A DNA stretch of 64,000 nucleotides from contig WFMF01000342.1 of assembly GCA_011033025.1 (NCBI GenBank), forward strand, positions 1 through 64,000. The letters are read 5' to 3'. The translations under genes and the position numbers were made by a program. Below, one piece after another: positions 35,301-46,118 of this stretch. Positions within the stretch are counted from its first letter, which is position 1. Each line of letters starts with the position of its first letter. The notes below the pieces were generated by a model. It was not told the origin of the DNA, searched no databases, and saw only the letters and a program-made list of their open reading frames with translations. This DNA is from Beroe forskalii. Lineage: Eukaryota; Ctenophora; Nuda; Beroida; Beroidae.

Positions 35301-38300
35301 ATATACTGGTATGTTGACTCTGAAACTGATAAAAAATCCTAATTATTTGTTTCAGACATCGAATTCGAGAGGAAGGACAATTTTGTGATGAGAACAATTC
35401 CAAATTGTCACAAACCACCCAAAACAATATCTTAACTTTAATGCGCTTGTTACAGGATCATGACCAGCTAGGAAGGGTGGTTGTCCAGCCAGTGGTGTTC
35501 AACAGTGGCAAGTACGAAGTGACAAAGCTGAAATGGTACCCAATTGGTGGTGTCAAGAAGTCAAAGGGAGATCTGCTTGCTGCATTTGAAGCCTTCAAGT
35601 TAGGTCCTGACGGTATTGAGTTGCCTCTTCTTCCTACATTCGAGGAAGAGAAGTACATAGTCCCTGAAGTTATCCGACCAGAAAAACAGCTTATGAGAGT
35701 AGAGGTAAGTAATATAGGTGGCGGGTAATTCTTGATGATTTATGAAAATGCGTTACGTGCTGAGAATGGAAAATATATCAAAAAAGGATTTTAGACTCAA
35801 ATTGCACTTTCCATATTTTAAGCTGTATAAGTATTGTGTGTTGCATCAGTCCACGCTCAGTGCTCACGCTTCACATTTCAGGTCTTAACATGGGGAGTGC
35901 GGCAGTTGAAGGACTACAAGATGCTTCCCATTGAGTCACCTCATGCTGACATTGAAATCGGAGGAGAGACCATCACGATCGACAAGATCCCGAGCCTCAA
36001 GAAACACCCCAACTTCGCAGTGCCCTACGTGTACTTTGATGTGTGGCTGCCAGTCAGAGAGGAGTTCCTGCCTCCTATCAATATCAGGGTCATGGACAAC
36101 AGGTGACTGGCGTGTCAATAGGATTTGGGTTGGTAGCATGGCAGCTATCACATTCTTTGACATCAAACCTGACATCGATTCAATAAAATAATCTTGAAGT
36201 TTCACAGCACTGTCGTGTGAAAGTTTCAACTCACATTTCTCCAGGGCATTCGGATACACTCCGTTGGTGGCAGTGGCAACAATCAAGGAGTATGGTAGAT
36301 ACAGAACAACTTACTCAGGCGTTATGGCCGAAGCTGAGGATGAAGAACCAAATGAAGGTGAGGCTGCTTGGAAATGATGTCTTAGTAACACATTACACAT
36401 GAGTTTATGCCACCGAATGTCATTTGATGTCGTTGGATTTTGCATCAAAATTTGATTATGCTGAGACAAAAATTGCAATCATGTCACATTCAACCATCCC
36501 AGACGTTGGAGAAGAAGCTGAAATGCTCAAGGAGATCATGGCAGGAGGACTTTTTGGGGGAATAGATGACGACGATTATGATGTTAGTAACAGGCAGCAA
36601 TTTTCTATTCAATTGATCACAGTGCAGCTGATGCCCGATCTTCATAATAAAATTATTGTATTTTGTATCTTTGATAATTTTGAGCTATGTCGTCAAAACA
36701 ATTTCAGGAGAGTGAAGTAGCAAGCACAGCAATCGACCAGGACGACATATCAAAAGCATCATTTGGACCAATGGAATCTCGAGTATCTGAGGCCCCATCT
36801 ACTGATGGAGCTCGACAAGAGGAAACAGTTGTGCCCATAGACACGCAGGTTTTATGAGAGATTCATATATAGCCGATAAAATGACTTCAATATAAGAATA
36901 TACCAGAATACATTGAAAATTTTATATTGAATTCTTATGAAAACCCACCGGCCCCCTTTTTCCAAATTTGTTATTATAAAAGTCCCTGCTATTTTCCAGA
37001 GAGACGTTGTGGTTGCGATTGGGAGTGAGGAGGAGAGAGAAGAGGAACTCCACTTGGAGAGCCAAGCTGAGATACAAATCAACATGGAGGTGGAAGTAGA
37101 CAACATGGCGAGTCTCATGTCTCCCGGATCAGAATCAAGTGGGTAGAGGAAAACAATATTCAGCTGTCTTTACTCTTTTAAGTTTACGGGTCGAAACGTG
37201 ATGACTACCAACCCGCTTCAAATGAACGCTACGTTGCTACATGAATAATGAATATTGAGCAAAAACACTCTGAACGCTCTGTGAACACTACATGAACTCT
37301 CCGTGAACTGAGCGGACGACATTCGACCAGTAGTTCCAATTTCCACGAATATAAAATGTGAAAGTTACAATTGAAATGTTTGACTAATTTCTTAAATTTC
37401 ATCACTTCAGGGCACCAGCTCATTCCTGATGAAGAAGACAGGTCGGTGTACAAGTCAGAAAGCCAAGAACTCATCATTTCCAATGAGGGAGCTGTTGACT
37501 GGGAAACGCAGGATCCGATAGGCAATGGTACTGCTGAAATCTCACAAGGAGTCATAGAGGCTGTAGAAGAGGAGGTACCGATAGATCCCAAGTTGAAGAA
37601 GCAGATGGAAAAGGAATTGAAGAAACAACAAAAAGCGGAAAAGAAACAGGCTAAACTGCGGAAAAAGAAGGAAGCAAAAGAAAAGAAAGCTGCAGAAAAG
37701 GAGAGGAAACTGGATGAGAAACGCAAAGCCAAAGAAGCTAAGGAGTTGGCCAGGGCAGCGTACAGGGAAGAACAGGAAAAGAAGAAGCTGCTGCTTGACG
37801 CTGAAGACTCGGATGAGGAAGACTCTGAGGAAGTGCTGGCTGAAGACCTGGATTCACCTGCTCCCATCCCTACTGCACCATCCACAGGAGCCCCGTCAGA
37901 TGTCCCTGAGAAAGCTGCCGGATTACTCGGTATGTGGTATGGTAAGTGTCGTGTCAGCCGAGGGAAGCTATGAGTGTTGGGAAATAGTTAACACAGCACC
38001 TTTCACACCGGTGCCTAGGTAACAGCAGCTGCGAGATTTGCCTGAGAGCTGTGTGCTGTGTATGTTGGCATATTTGCTGCGAGTGATTTAAGAATGACAA
38101 CATCGCCTTGGGAGCATGAGTAAATTCAGACTTTACGGTATCACGAAATCTATTAGAGTGATGTCTGGTGATCAAGTCATGATGAATGCTATGGTACGAA
38201 TCATGTTCGTAGTTTGTTCTGTTGATTATCATTGAATACTTGCAAGAATGATTATTGATACTAATTGTTATGCAGATTATCATAAATAGAAATTGAAAAG

Positions 38301-41300
38301 ATTACATCATAATACATGCATGAATAATATCCGATTGAGCAGTTAATTGCCATGGGATTTTCGCAATTTTGCAGATAAATAACCGCTAGCGAAGCTGGGG
38401 ATGAATTGATTGATTATTTCACATCCCAACGATTTATTCGCAGGAAAACTCTCGAGACCAATCATAACCATGCCTGATGCCATGAGAAACTGCCAGATTC
38501 ATTTAAAGTTGATAAACCGAATACTCTGAGCTACTAACTCTTGATTAATGATTTAAAACTGAGCTAAAGCAGTAAAGCACATACTACGATGAAAAAAATT
38601 AGAACTCTACTCGATTCCACACACGCACACACATGAAAATGATCTGCCAGTTTCTGCATGGAGGCATCGGCTAATTTCCGCTAGGAAGCACGGGCGATGC
38701 TATGTCTCCAACTAATGGGAGCTTCTTAGGAACGGAAGAACCCCAGGACGACCCAAAGAACACCATCTCCAAACTGTCAAGGAAGGAAACAAGGAAACTC
38801 AAACAGGTGCGTAGTAGTATGTATGAGCATTATGCATGCCTTGATTCATGACATTATAAAGCTGCTGCTGGATTGTTTTTGAATTGATTGAGCATGAGTC
38901 AATGCAGAAAACTAAAAACTATGCTAAAAGATGCCCCGTTTTTCCATTCCTGTAGGGTGAAGAAGAGAAGGAACCTCATCCTGATGACATCCTGGTGTCA
39001 GATTGGTGGAGCAAGTACTACCATGCCCTCGGTAAAGACCCAAGACTTGAGAGGGTCTTCAAGGAAAGGGGCTTACCTACTCTCAAGGTAAACTGGTGAC
39101 CCACATATAAATTTAGAACTTTCACCGTCGTGGAATGTGGATGTTTTCTTGTAATTGTGTAAAAGATCGCAGCAGTGTCAGAATGCCATCTCTATGCATC
39201 GTCTTTGAAACATCAACTGTAACTTCTCCTCAGATGTATGACGAAGAGTTGGAAAAAGCCCACGGTAGATTCAGGGATATCATGGAGGTGGTAAAGTTAC
39301 AGAGACCAGACAACGAACTGAGCAGTGACTTCGAGGAGGACTCAGACGATGAAGATGCTCATGTCGGACTTTTCAAGGTAAGTTTTTATAAAATCAGATA
39401 TCTCAGTTTTCAGAGCAATCAGTGATCTTGATTAGAAAATGCTTCAAGCATCCAGGTTTAAAAATAGTAACCATGAATCGCTCATTTGTGTTCACCATCA
39501 CTAAACTCGCAATCCCTCAAGGGCTCATTCAAGATATACCCGATCACAGAAGAGATGCACAAAAGAGCGGAGATCGAGCCTCCAGAACTCATGTTCCAGA
39601 ACCTTCCGTCCAACACGCCTCAGGATGTCATCGTCAGGATCTACATCATTTCGGTACGTTGAATGAAAAATGAGAATCTAGAGTATTTAAAAGAAATTTT
39701 GCTCTGTTTGTCAGGAAAGAACCTGATCTCGGTGTACCATTGCTTTACAGCGATCTCCCTACCTTCTCACGACTCTAACAATTCCAGGGAATGAACCTAA
39801 CACCGCTGGATTTCGGAGGCAGTGTGGACCCTTATCTGTGGATTAGGTGTGGAAAAACCATCATAGACGACAAAGCAAACTACATGACCAGACAGATCAA
39901 TCCTGAATTTGGAAGGTAGGAACTGATCATCTCTAGAAATCAAGTAAAAATCCTAAAATGCACATAGCACAATTTAGCTTGTTCATTGTACAACAATTTG
40001 CCAAATTGTCAGGACAGTAATGCCGGGATTTTTCCATTTTCTAACCCCGGTTCTCTCTCTAATCCAGGATGTTCGAGTTCAGATGCTCCCTCCCCCGTGA
40101 CAGTCAGCTCCAAGTCAGAGTCATGGACCACGACCTGATAGGAGCTAATGATTTGGTGGGCAGCACCACTATAGATCTGGAGGACAGATTCCTGTCCTGG
40201 AGACACGCCTCTTGCGGGGTAGCCACCCAATACATCGTGTGAGTAGCCACCCAATACATCGTGTGAGTAGCCACCCAATACATCGTGTGAGTAGCCACCC
40301 AATACATCGTGTGAGAAGCCACCCAATACATCGTGTGAGTAGCCACCCAATACATCGTGTGAGTAGCCACCCAATACATCGTGTGAGTAGCCACCCAATA
40401 CATCGTGTGAGTAGCCACCCAATACATCGTGTGAGTAGCCACCCAATACATCGTGTGAGTGTAGTGACAGATGGCGAGAAACCTCTTGACGAATAATTTT
40501 CTAGCTGAATGGCTGATGACACTGTTTATACAGCTCACTAGCAGATCCACCTAATGACTTTGTATTGACAGAGCAGTGATCATAAAATTAAAGTAAATTA
40601 TTGCATAATGCCAATGATCCTGAGTTTCCCAAGAAAGGTCGCTCGAAATCTCGCTTATACACATTAATGATAGGCTTGTCACATATAATTATAAATCAGA
40701 TGTTCGATGTGATCACTTGATCAGTTTAGACACATTTTAATTGCCAAGCTGCACAGATGCAAGAAATTATAAATTTAATAGATTTAATAGTGTGTACAGT
40801 AGAAGCAGACAGTTATTAACTTTCATACTAGTCTTGATGTTGTTAATCTATTACGAAACTAAGTGGAATGGCGGACAAATGAATGGCCACAGAAATGGTA
40901 GAAAAGGCCCAATTCATTAATATGGAACTTTTATATATCTTCAACTACACCTCACTCCAGGGACAAGGAAAACAAGGACCTGTGGAGAGACACAACAAAA
41001 CCTATCAGCTTGTTAAAGACCATCTGTGTTCTGAAAGGATGGAAACCGCCCACTTTCAAAGGGAAAGGATCGACTCTGCGCCTCTATGTCAATGGATCAG
41101 AGTACAAGATGAAGTTCTTCGGTAATTAGTATACGGCCACTCTGCAACGATAACACCCACTTTAGCCGTAAGAAGCAAAAGGGGCGCTGGTGGTGCAGTT
41201 AATAACAGGCAAAATCGAATCATCTGGTCATTCATCAATTTCATTAACAACACATTTGAAAGTTTTCAAAATCAACGTTCATTCTAGACAAAATTGCCGT

Positions 41301-43974
41301 GCTCTCAGACCCCGAAATTCCCTCAGAATCGAATAAAAGAAGGAGAGACATAGGTATGGACAAAACATACGGTAAGGATGAACAGAGACTAGCACTGTAT
41401 GTCCTGCATGAGTTAGATGTGATACCAGAGCACTTTGAAACGAGGACCCTCTACAATGATGACTGCCCTGGTATTCCACAGGTGACTTGATACAAAAAAC
41501 CAAAATTATCAAGCTTGTTAGATGCACATTCCACTGCAAATGAAGGTTCAAAAGAACACGATATTTCTTTTCAATCATCAAACAGAGATCTTTCGAACCC
41601 TATCTCCATACAACATACGTCTTTCAGGGTAAGCTACACCTGTGGGTAGATATCTTCCCATACGACAGAAACCTGCCCAATCCTGTAAACATCACACCTC
41701 GTGCTACCGAGAAAATGTGTCTGAGGTAAGAGAAAGATCCAAAAGAGAGGAATGCATTTCAATATATTTTGCCGATTCTTGTGAACTCTCTCCTATACGA
41801 AGGAATAAATCAATCATTTTAATAGCTACATGACGGACTTAATTGAATGTTACACCTCACCAGGTTGATTGTGTGGAACACTCAGGATGTCATTCTGTCA
41901 GATGAGAACATCATGGGGGAGAGGATGAGTGACATCTACGTTAAAATGTAAGACCTACTATAGTCAACACTCAACAGGCCCTTGATCCAACCGTGGGTTT
42001 CAAGCGTTAGCTAAAAGCTAATGCTTTAAAATTAATACAACTTTGAAAAAAGCAATTTAAAAACATGACTCCCAAGACGAAAGGCACTTCTGACACAATG
42101 CTCACATTCGATATGATTTCAGTAACTTGGAGGGTATGCCTAACGATTCCCAGCAAACAGACGTGCACTACCGGTCACTGACCGGGGAGGGTAATTTCAA
42201 CTGGAGGATGGTGTATGACTTTGACTACCTCATGGCAGAGCAGAAGACGGTGGCTTATACCAAGGTGAGTGTGTATACCAGGTATCATGTATGTAAACAT
42301 GGTAAACAGGTAGCAAAAAATATGGAAATTCAGTATAAGATACACCAAAAGAAGAACAAGAAATATGAAAATGAGGATTCATGCCCGAAAATTGGATCTA
42401 TTTTCAATTCATACTGCCCTTGCAATAGTCTAAGTCGTAAAACATTCTAACATTTCAGAAAAGCTTCTTCTCGCTGGACAAGGAAATGGAGAAGTTGGAC
42501 CCTACTCTTCACATCAAAGTGTACGACTACGACATCTTCTCATCAGACGATCTTCTAGGTAAGTGATCAGAATTCCAGTTCAGAGATTGATAATACCATT
42601 ATCTGAAGCTTGCTTAAACTGCAGAAATGTGAATCATAAGTTCATGGTAAGACTGCGGTGACAAAATTAAGTCTAATTCCTTAGTTGAGCGTACGTCTAG
42701 ACAATAAAATCATACTATTATTATCGACGGTGTATTAGTCTACCCACAGATCCAGTCCTGAGATTGAAAATCAGTGCACGAGTTAGAAGTAAACTCGCGT
42801 GCCGATTGGTCAAAGTCATGACCATGGTTGAAGTCAAATATGCAAATCCGCTGCTGATATTGTTTAAACCTTCACTCATATGTCCTATTTCCTCAGGATG
42901 GGCAGAGCTGAGTTTGGTAGCCCTGGTTCCACCCACAAAGACGGCTAAGGAATGTAAGCTGGATGTCTACGAAACACCGGTGGAGAAGAGGATATCAATA
43001 TTCGAGAAGAAGAAAATCAAGGGGTTCTGGCCTGTGTTCGATGATACCTTGGGGGAGCAGGAGCTCACGGTATATATAACATCATCCTTACTACGTATTA
43101 CTTTGATATTTCCAAAATATTTGGAATCAGTCAAGAAAACCAAGCATGTATCAAGGTGTATAATAGCTGCTCGATTCTTTGACTCCTATGGACTCAATGC
43201 CATGCTTCCTCACGGAACAAAGCAGTTTTCAGTCATAGTTAAGATCTCTAGGGCCATAAATTGTCCAAAAATCCCATTTCATAGCTGATTTGCTATTCAG
43301 GGTAAGGTGGAGCTTGAGATTGAGATCATGACAGAGGAGGAGGCCCTGGAAAAGCCTGCCGGACAAGGAAGATCAGAACCAAACGACAACCCTGTCCTCG
43401 AACCTCCAGAGTAAGAAAGAGCAACTAATATTTCAATAGTTTCTCTATGATAATAAAATACTAAAGTAACCTTATCAATCCCCTCCCGTATAACTCAGCA
43501 GGAATAGATCTCTATTCCACTTCAGCCTGGTGCCCGGGCCAAAGTATGTTTTAAACCGGTCTGAAACAACACAATCCTTAATAATAATCGTTACTCAACA
43601 TTGGTATATAACCCCACTTTTCTTTTTTAACCCCAGTTTTCTTCCCTCAGTCGGCCGGATACCTCGTTCAGCTTCTTCATGAACCCCTTCATGGTATTCA
43701 AGATCCTCATCTGGGACAAGTACAAGTGGAAGATCCTCATGGCTTTCCTCATTCTCCTCCTCATTGTCTTCATAGGCCTCCTCTTCTACACGTCACCGGT
43801 ATGTGTTGTACACGCTACTTTTAGGTAATAGTATTTCTTAGAAGTAGCGGGTATTGCCTAATACCCGAGGATCTTTGTCTGAACTTTGTCGTGCAGCTAT
43901 CACTGATTTTATCCTGTTACGAATAACTACACTTTTTTCAGGGCGCTATCACGGCGAGAATATTTGGAGCATAG
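16275..43974 (+). CDS. Type-I ferlin (dysferlin/myoferlin-like), 48 coding exons
   Basis: Ferlins are large tail-anchored proteins with several C2 domains, acting in Ca2+-triggered vesicle fusion and membrane repair. The model gives about 2274 residues; vertebrate type-I ferlins have about 2060-2080. Order: charged N-terminus, C2B, C2C, FerA/FerB, DysF, C2D, C2E, long charged insert, DWWSKYY motif, C2F, C2G, C-terminal membrane span, stop TAG 43972-43974. DysF repeats ([25 protein letters not shown]) mark it as type I, not otoferlin. The near-C-terminal sequences [15 protein letters not shown] and RPDTSF are family signatures. Every intron is GT-AG and all 47 junctions keep phase, except for one-base breaks near 28073 and 30532. 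No canonical C2A was found. Exons are detailed in the following entries. Confidence 0.93.
16980..17260. repeat. Degenerate inverted array of an AATCAACCC motif (ferlin intron 1)
   Basis: The left part repeats CGAATCAACCC-like words (about 16976, 17043, 17056, 17066, 17089). The right part repeats their inverse, GGGTTRA and TTGATTCG (about 17174-17260). The arrangement resembles an old foldback element or degenerated inverted satellite. No clear ends or target duplication are visible. Confidence 0.4.
18250..18355. repeat. 16-bp T/G minisatellite (ferlin intron 1)
   Basis: About six and a half perfect copies of a 16-bp unit, GTTTGTGTGTCCGTGT, in a potentially Z-DNA-forming purine-pyrimidine alternating context. 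It generates spurious Cys/Val-rich ORFs. Confidence 0.9.
21902..23021. mobile_element. PIF/Harbinger-like MITE with TTA target duplication (ferlin intron 3)
   Basis: About 1.12 kb bounded by inverted ends GGGCCGGATTACACAA (left) and TTGTGTAGTCCGGCCC (right), and flanked by TTA on both sides (21899-21901 and 23022-23024). Three-base TWA duplications and GGGCC-type ends are characteristic of PIF/Harbinger transposons. The interior is filled at both ends with GGTCGACC and GTGCTCCTTA subrepeats in opposite orientation around an AT-rich core. No transposase ORF is seen, so it is non-autonomous. Confidence 0.7.
23420..23870. repeat. Repeats of a TTAACCGGCCC motif (ferlin intron 3)
   Basis: TTTAACCGGCCC / TTAACCAGCCCTTTGGAC words recur near 23439, 23456, 23499 and 23783, with an inverse copy (AGGGCTGGTTAA) near 23826-23838. 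GGACAAAAATT follows two copies. This suggests one or two small decayed inverted-repeat elements. A related fragment (CGGCCCTTGAACCAAAATTT) lies near 26500. Confidence 0.45.
27894..29500 (+). CDS. Ferlin exons 5-9: C2B and entry to C2C
   Basis: Exons 27894-28081, 28284-28397, 28706-28801, 28937-29111 and 29445-29500. Exon 5 starts C2B ([15 protein letters not shown]), exon 6 continues at [13 protein letters not shown] and exon 7 holds [18 protein letters not shown], aligning with the family KW-LLSDPDD-GY segment without gaps. Exon 8 begins [13 protein letters not shown] and leads into C2C ([12 protein letters not shown]). In exon 5 the frame meets TGA at 28078-28080 just before the donor. Removing one G of GTGGAATGAG (28072-28081) gives Val-Asn-Glu, restoring both the family xNE-TL junction and phase 0 into exon 6, so one extra G is the simplest explanation. 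Confidence 0.85.
29770..30225. repeat. Tandem repeat of about 126 bp (ferlin intron 9)
   Basis: Roughly three and a half direct copies. Each contains AATTCGAAAGTTTAATTTTTG, a GGGCGTGGCCCCCACGCCCC palindrome and TTATTCATCATAAGCAACT. Copies differ by a few substitutions and 1-2-base indels. Entirely intronic. Confidence 0.85.
30413..31504 (+). CDS. Ferlin exons 10-13: C2C and following linker
   Basis: Exons 30413-30581, 30755-30941, 31058-31177 and 31336-31504. Exon 10 has [12 protein letters not shown] and [12 protein letters not shown], the DPY and P-W-N core of C2C. After GGG at 30532-30534 the frame is wrong by one base; the correct frame resumes as [15 protein letters not shown] and is the only one whose phase fits exon 11 ([12 protein letters not shown]). 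Exon 11 carries the family segment [15 protein letters not shown], exon 12 [14 protein letters not shown] and exon 13 [14 protein letters not shown]. These four motifs occur in the same order in human ferlins between C2C and FerA. Confidence 0.93.
31699..33122 (+). CDS. Ferlin exons 14-18: FerA / FerB region
   Basis: Exons 31699-31832, 31975-32163, 32348-32467, 32582-32734 and 32919-33122. Exon 14 has the pair [19 protein letters not shown] and DIEYR typical of the start of FerA. Exons 15-16 are helical and charged, as expected for FerA, a four-helix lipid-binding domain. Exon 17 has [20 protein letters not shown], the FerB signature. Exon 18 reads [10 protein letters not shown] and [16 protein letters not shown] and ends at FSDATGK just before DysF. 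All junctions are in phase. Confidence 0.92.
33511..34736 (+). CDS. Ferlin exons 19-23: nested DysF domain
   Basis: Exons 33511-33622, 33778-33866, 34044-34146, 34272-34393 and 34508-34736. The acceptor at 33510 was chosen over one at 33482 because only it keeps phase and gives [17 protein letters not shown], matching the family spacing. Tryptophan/arginine motifs of inner and outer DysF follow: [78 protein letters not shown] and [10 protein letters not shown]. These W-R stacking residues are where many human DYSF disease mutations fall. The domain separates this gene from otoferlin-type ferlins. Confidence 0.93.
34911..36357 (+). CDS. Ferlin exons 24-28: C2D and C2E
   Basis: Exons 34911-35050, 35183-35308, 35456-35704, 35882-36102 and 36245-36357. 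C2D begins [20 protein letters not shown] followed by [11 protein letters not shown], with the Asp residues expected in a Ca2+-binding loop. It continues [14 protein letters not shown] and [17 protein letters not shown]. Exon 26 then reads [19 protein letters not shown] and ends in [12 protein letters not shown]2E follows in exon 27 as [20 protein letters not shown] with [18 protein letters not shown], then [15 protein letters not shown] in exon 28. All phases match. Confidence 0.93.
36503..39377 (+). CDS. Ferlin exons 29-35: long charged, coiled-coil-prone insert
   Basis: Exons 36503-36582, 36708-36848, 37000-37138, 37411-37929, 38685-38806, 38956-39087 and 39234-39377. Exons 29-31 are acidic and Ser/Glu rich. 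Exon 32 (519 bases, the longest) holds about 75 residues of Lys, Glu, Ala and Arg with heptad-like spacing and then an acidic stretch ([17 protein letters not shown]). Exon 34 carries the family motif [12 protein letters not shown] and exon 35 leads to VGLFKGSF before C2F. The insert is much longer than in human dysferlin at this place; otoferlin also has a lysine-rich tract here. Reverse-strand Ser/Phe-rich ORFs over exon 32 are shadows of its AAG/GAG codons. Confidence 0.88.
39522..41121 (+). CDS. Ferlin exons 36-39: C2F
   Basis: Exons 39522-39653, 39788-39915, 40068-40238 and 40961-41121. C2F reads [20 protein letters not shown] then [55 protein letters not shown] and [10 protein letters not shown]. 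Exon 38 ends ATQYI plus two bases at the GTGAGT donor 40239-40244; exon 39 completes a Val codon and continues [18 protein letters not shown]. The donor lies at the start of ten tandem copies of the same exon end (see the 24-bp array). Only use of the first donor keeps the frame open. Confidence 0.92.
40219..40458. repeat. 24-bp minisatellite of ten copies made from a ferlin exon end and its 5' splice site
   Basis: Exactly ten units of 24 bp. Each has GCCACCCAATACATCGT followed by GTGA; the next unit begins GT, recreating GTGAGT. Unit 1 is the last 20 bases of coding exon 38 plus the first 4 intron bases. The copies are identical except that unit 5 starts GAAGCC, so the fourth donor is GTGAGA. 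Read in the exon frame, every unit encodes VATQYIV then TGA, because 24 is a multiple of three. Confidence 0.96.
41288..43974 (+). CDS. Ferlin exons 40-48: C2G and C-terminal membrane anchor
   Basis: Exons 41288-41481, 41628-41725, 41864-41947, 42123-42264, 42459-42558, 42897-43069, 43301-43410, 43651-43798 and 43942-43974. Exon 40 has [21 protein letters not shown]2G spans [87 protein letters not shown] and [11 protein letters not shown]. Exon 46 ends [16 protein letters not shown] and exon 47 opens [13 protein letters not shown], then a single membrane helix ([19 protein letters not shown]). The last exon adds ten residues on the luminal/extracellular side before TAG. No AATAAA occurs soon after the stop; the first clear one is at 45202-45207. 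Confidence 0.95.
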
Positions 43975-46100
43975 CAAGACGAGCCCATAGCATAGGGAAT
44001 AGAATGCCATCAAAACAGTAGGATGATCTGAGCCCTCTACTTCAAGTCCAGAAAGTAGAAAACTTCAATAGCTCTCCAAACAGAAGCGTCTAACAGCAAA
44101 AAACAGCAAGTGTACGCAGCCTCTCGAGTTTTAAAGCGCTTTCTAAAACGTTATAAAGGCTTTGTTTGGGAGATAATATCAGAATGTCGTGGAGACCAGG
44201 ATGTGTATTGTGTACAATAGAAATAAGTATAGAAAAATAGTTCGCAGAAGAGCCGAAAAAGTTGCATCTTTCATCAAAGAGAATACGTTTTAGATGAGTT
44301 CTGAATCCTGATGAATAAGCTGGTACTTTCATCAAGGTTATTACTATCAGTTATCGAGATGAAGATGTCAATGTATGTCAAATAGGAAAGAGGAAACATA
44401 TATGCAAATTGACTGAAATTGGTATGGTATAATTTTAGAAAGTTTTAAGTGTATGTAATTTGAGTTGACGAATGAATGTATCTTTTTAAAATGTAAATTA
44501 TTATTTGATAAATATTTTCATATTTGATTTATGAAACACAAATTCTGTTTCCATGAACTCAAATTTCAATTTTCATGTTTCAATAGGATCGCAATTCACG
44601 AATTCAATTTTATAAATCAAGACTTTTATAAAGTCGAGCAGAAGCCACCAGTTATCACTTAGTGGCTACAAATTCATTACATAATACATATTCATGCCAG
44701 ATCTCATTCGCTATGCTTAGCAAATAGCTCTGTCCCTTGCTCACTTGAAAAGCCATTATCTGTAATTCACACCGGTGAAGCTATGCGGCCTATTTATAGA
44801 GGCAAAGATGGACATTAACATGAAGAGGAACAAGCGAAATACTTGATTCTCATTTCGTGTAGCAAGGATCTTTCGAGCTGTATTACCCTTCTCTTGGCTT
44901 TAAAGACAACACATTTCTCTTTCGACTTTATGAGTGCTTCGTGGTTTGTATGATTTCAAATTTCTTATTTTCCTTTATAAGTTTGTGAAAAGCAGATGAG
45001 CAATGCGCTTCTTATAAGATTTGAACCCAGCATTGGATGATTCCTCATTCAACGGTGACAGTGGAATTGCTGAAATTCCGAAATGTGTAAAGATTTCTGA
45101 CCTATGTCGTAATATTATGTACAAAATGCAGATAATATATTACCCTAGCGCGCACAACGTCAATATGAATATCAATTGCCGACAGTTGACTTCTAATGCA
45201 GAATAAAAACTAATTTATGCAAAAATATCGAAATATTCTGACAGTTGATTTTTTGTGCACAGCGTCAGCGGACGTTATGCGGACGGTAAATTTATGATGT
45301 CAATGAAATATGCCAACAAGAGACTTAATGCTTTAATTTTGACTGGAGAATTCATGTCAACAGCGGACTTTTATATGTGCTGAGAGCACACTATATGCCA
45401 ACAGTGGACTTTATTCCTGCACTGATGGCTAGGTAGCGCAGCGGTTTTAAGGCATCGACGTTCAATCGAGAGGTTAATGGTTCGAACTTCGATTTCCTTC
45501 GTGCAAAGGGCAAGAATTCTGACTGAAGCAGCTTCAGTCCTCACGGTCCACTCAGACGAGGGTACAAGAAACTGTGAAAGAGGGTCAAATGAGGAGCTAC
45601 ACATTGCAGCGAAGTCTTGGGCGAATGAATGAAGTATGCAGCACATTTCCTTAATAGCCACTGGCTCGATAGTTGATAACACTTGAATCCTCCGATTCCT
45701 GTCATTGGCTGTCACAGCTTGAGCTATTGGATTAGAAGTAAAATCTCAGGTCTGCGCTCTGAAGCTTTTTATGAAGTCATAAGTGAACTTTGACCTCTGG
45801 TGTTAACTGTATAATGTTTCCGACTATAGTAATAAGTTGTTTTTTTATTATTATTAACCTCTATTGTGAATGACAATAAGTATAATTTTTCAACATGGCT
45901 GCCGGCTGGGGCGTGTGCTGTGTAATATAGAAAGGAAATTATAATTGTTATGGGACAATATTATTGTCTAGAATAATAGTTTAAATGCCTAAGCTTAAGG
46001 TTATAATTCACATTAGCCAATTTTGAGGGTACTTGTAGGCGTGCAATAATTTGTAATAGTGCATGACTGATTTGATTGTTTGTTTTGGCAGGGGAATGAT
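43975..46100. other. Ferlin 3' flank, no further gene
   Basis: Presumed 3' UTR and intergenic sequence. No AATAAA until 45202-45207. No conserved ORF. The SINE-like head at 45425 is listed separately. Confidence 0.4.
45425..45497 (+). mobile_element. tRNA-derived SINE head (A and B boxes)
   Basis: An A-box-like TAGCGCAGCGG (45434-45444) and a B-box GGTTCGAAC (45479-45487) are spaced as in tRNA genes, with a TCGA/TCGA stem around a seven-base loop between them. Acceptor-stem pairing is poor, so a working tRNA is unlikely. About 220 bases of unrelated body follow (to about 45720), with no obvious A-rich tail. A tRNA-derived SINE is the best reading. Confidence 0.5.
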
Positions 46101-46118
46101 TTCATTCTGCTCATCGTG

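Noticed and set aside
37229-37885. 218-residue minus-strand ORF rich in Ser and Phe
   Set aside because: It is antisense to ferlin exon 32; its composition is the complement of AAG/GAG codons, and the plus strand carries the conserved gene.
40009-40550. Minus-strand ORFs of about 145 residues repeating GGYSHDVL or TMYWVATH
   Set aside because: Antisense to the 24-bp array, in which all three antisense frames are open.
16275-43974. Calling the ferlin an otoferlin
   Set aside because: Much of the C2 sequence would fit any ferlin, but the nested DysF motifs (exons 19-23) are lost or degenerate in otoferlin-type ferlins and well kept here.
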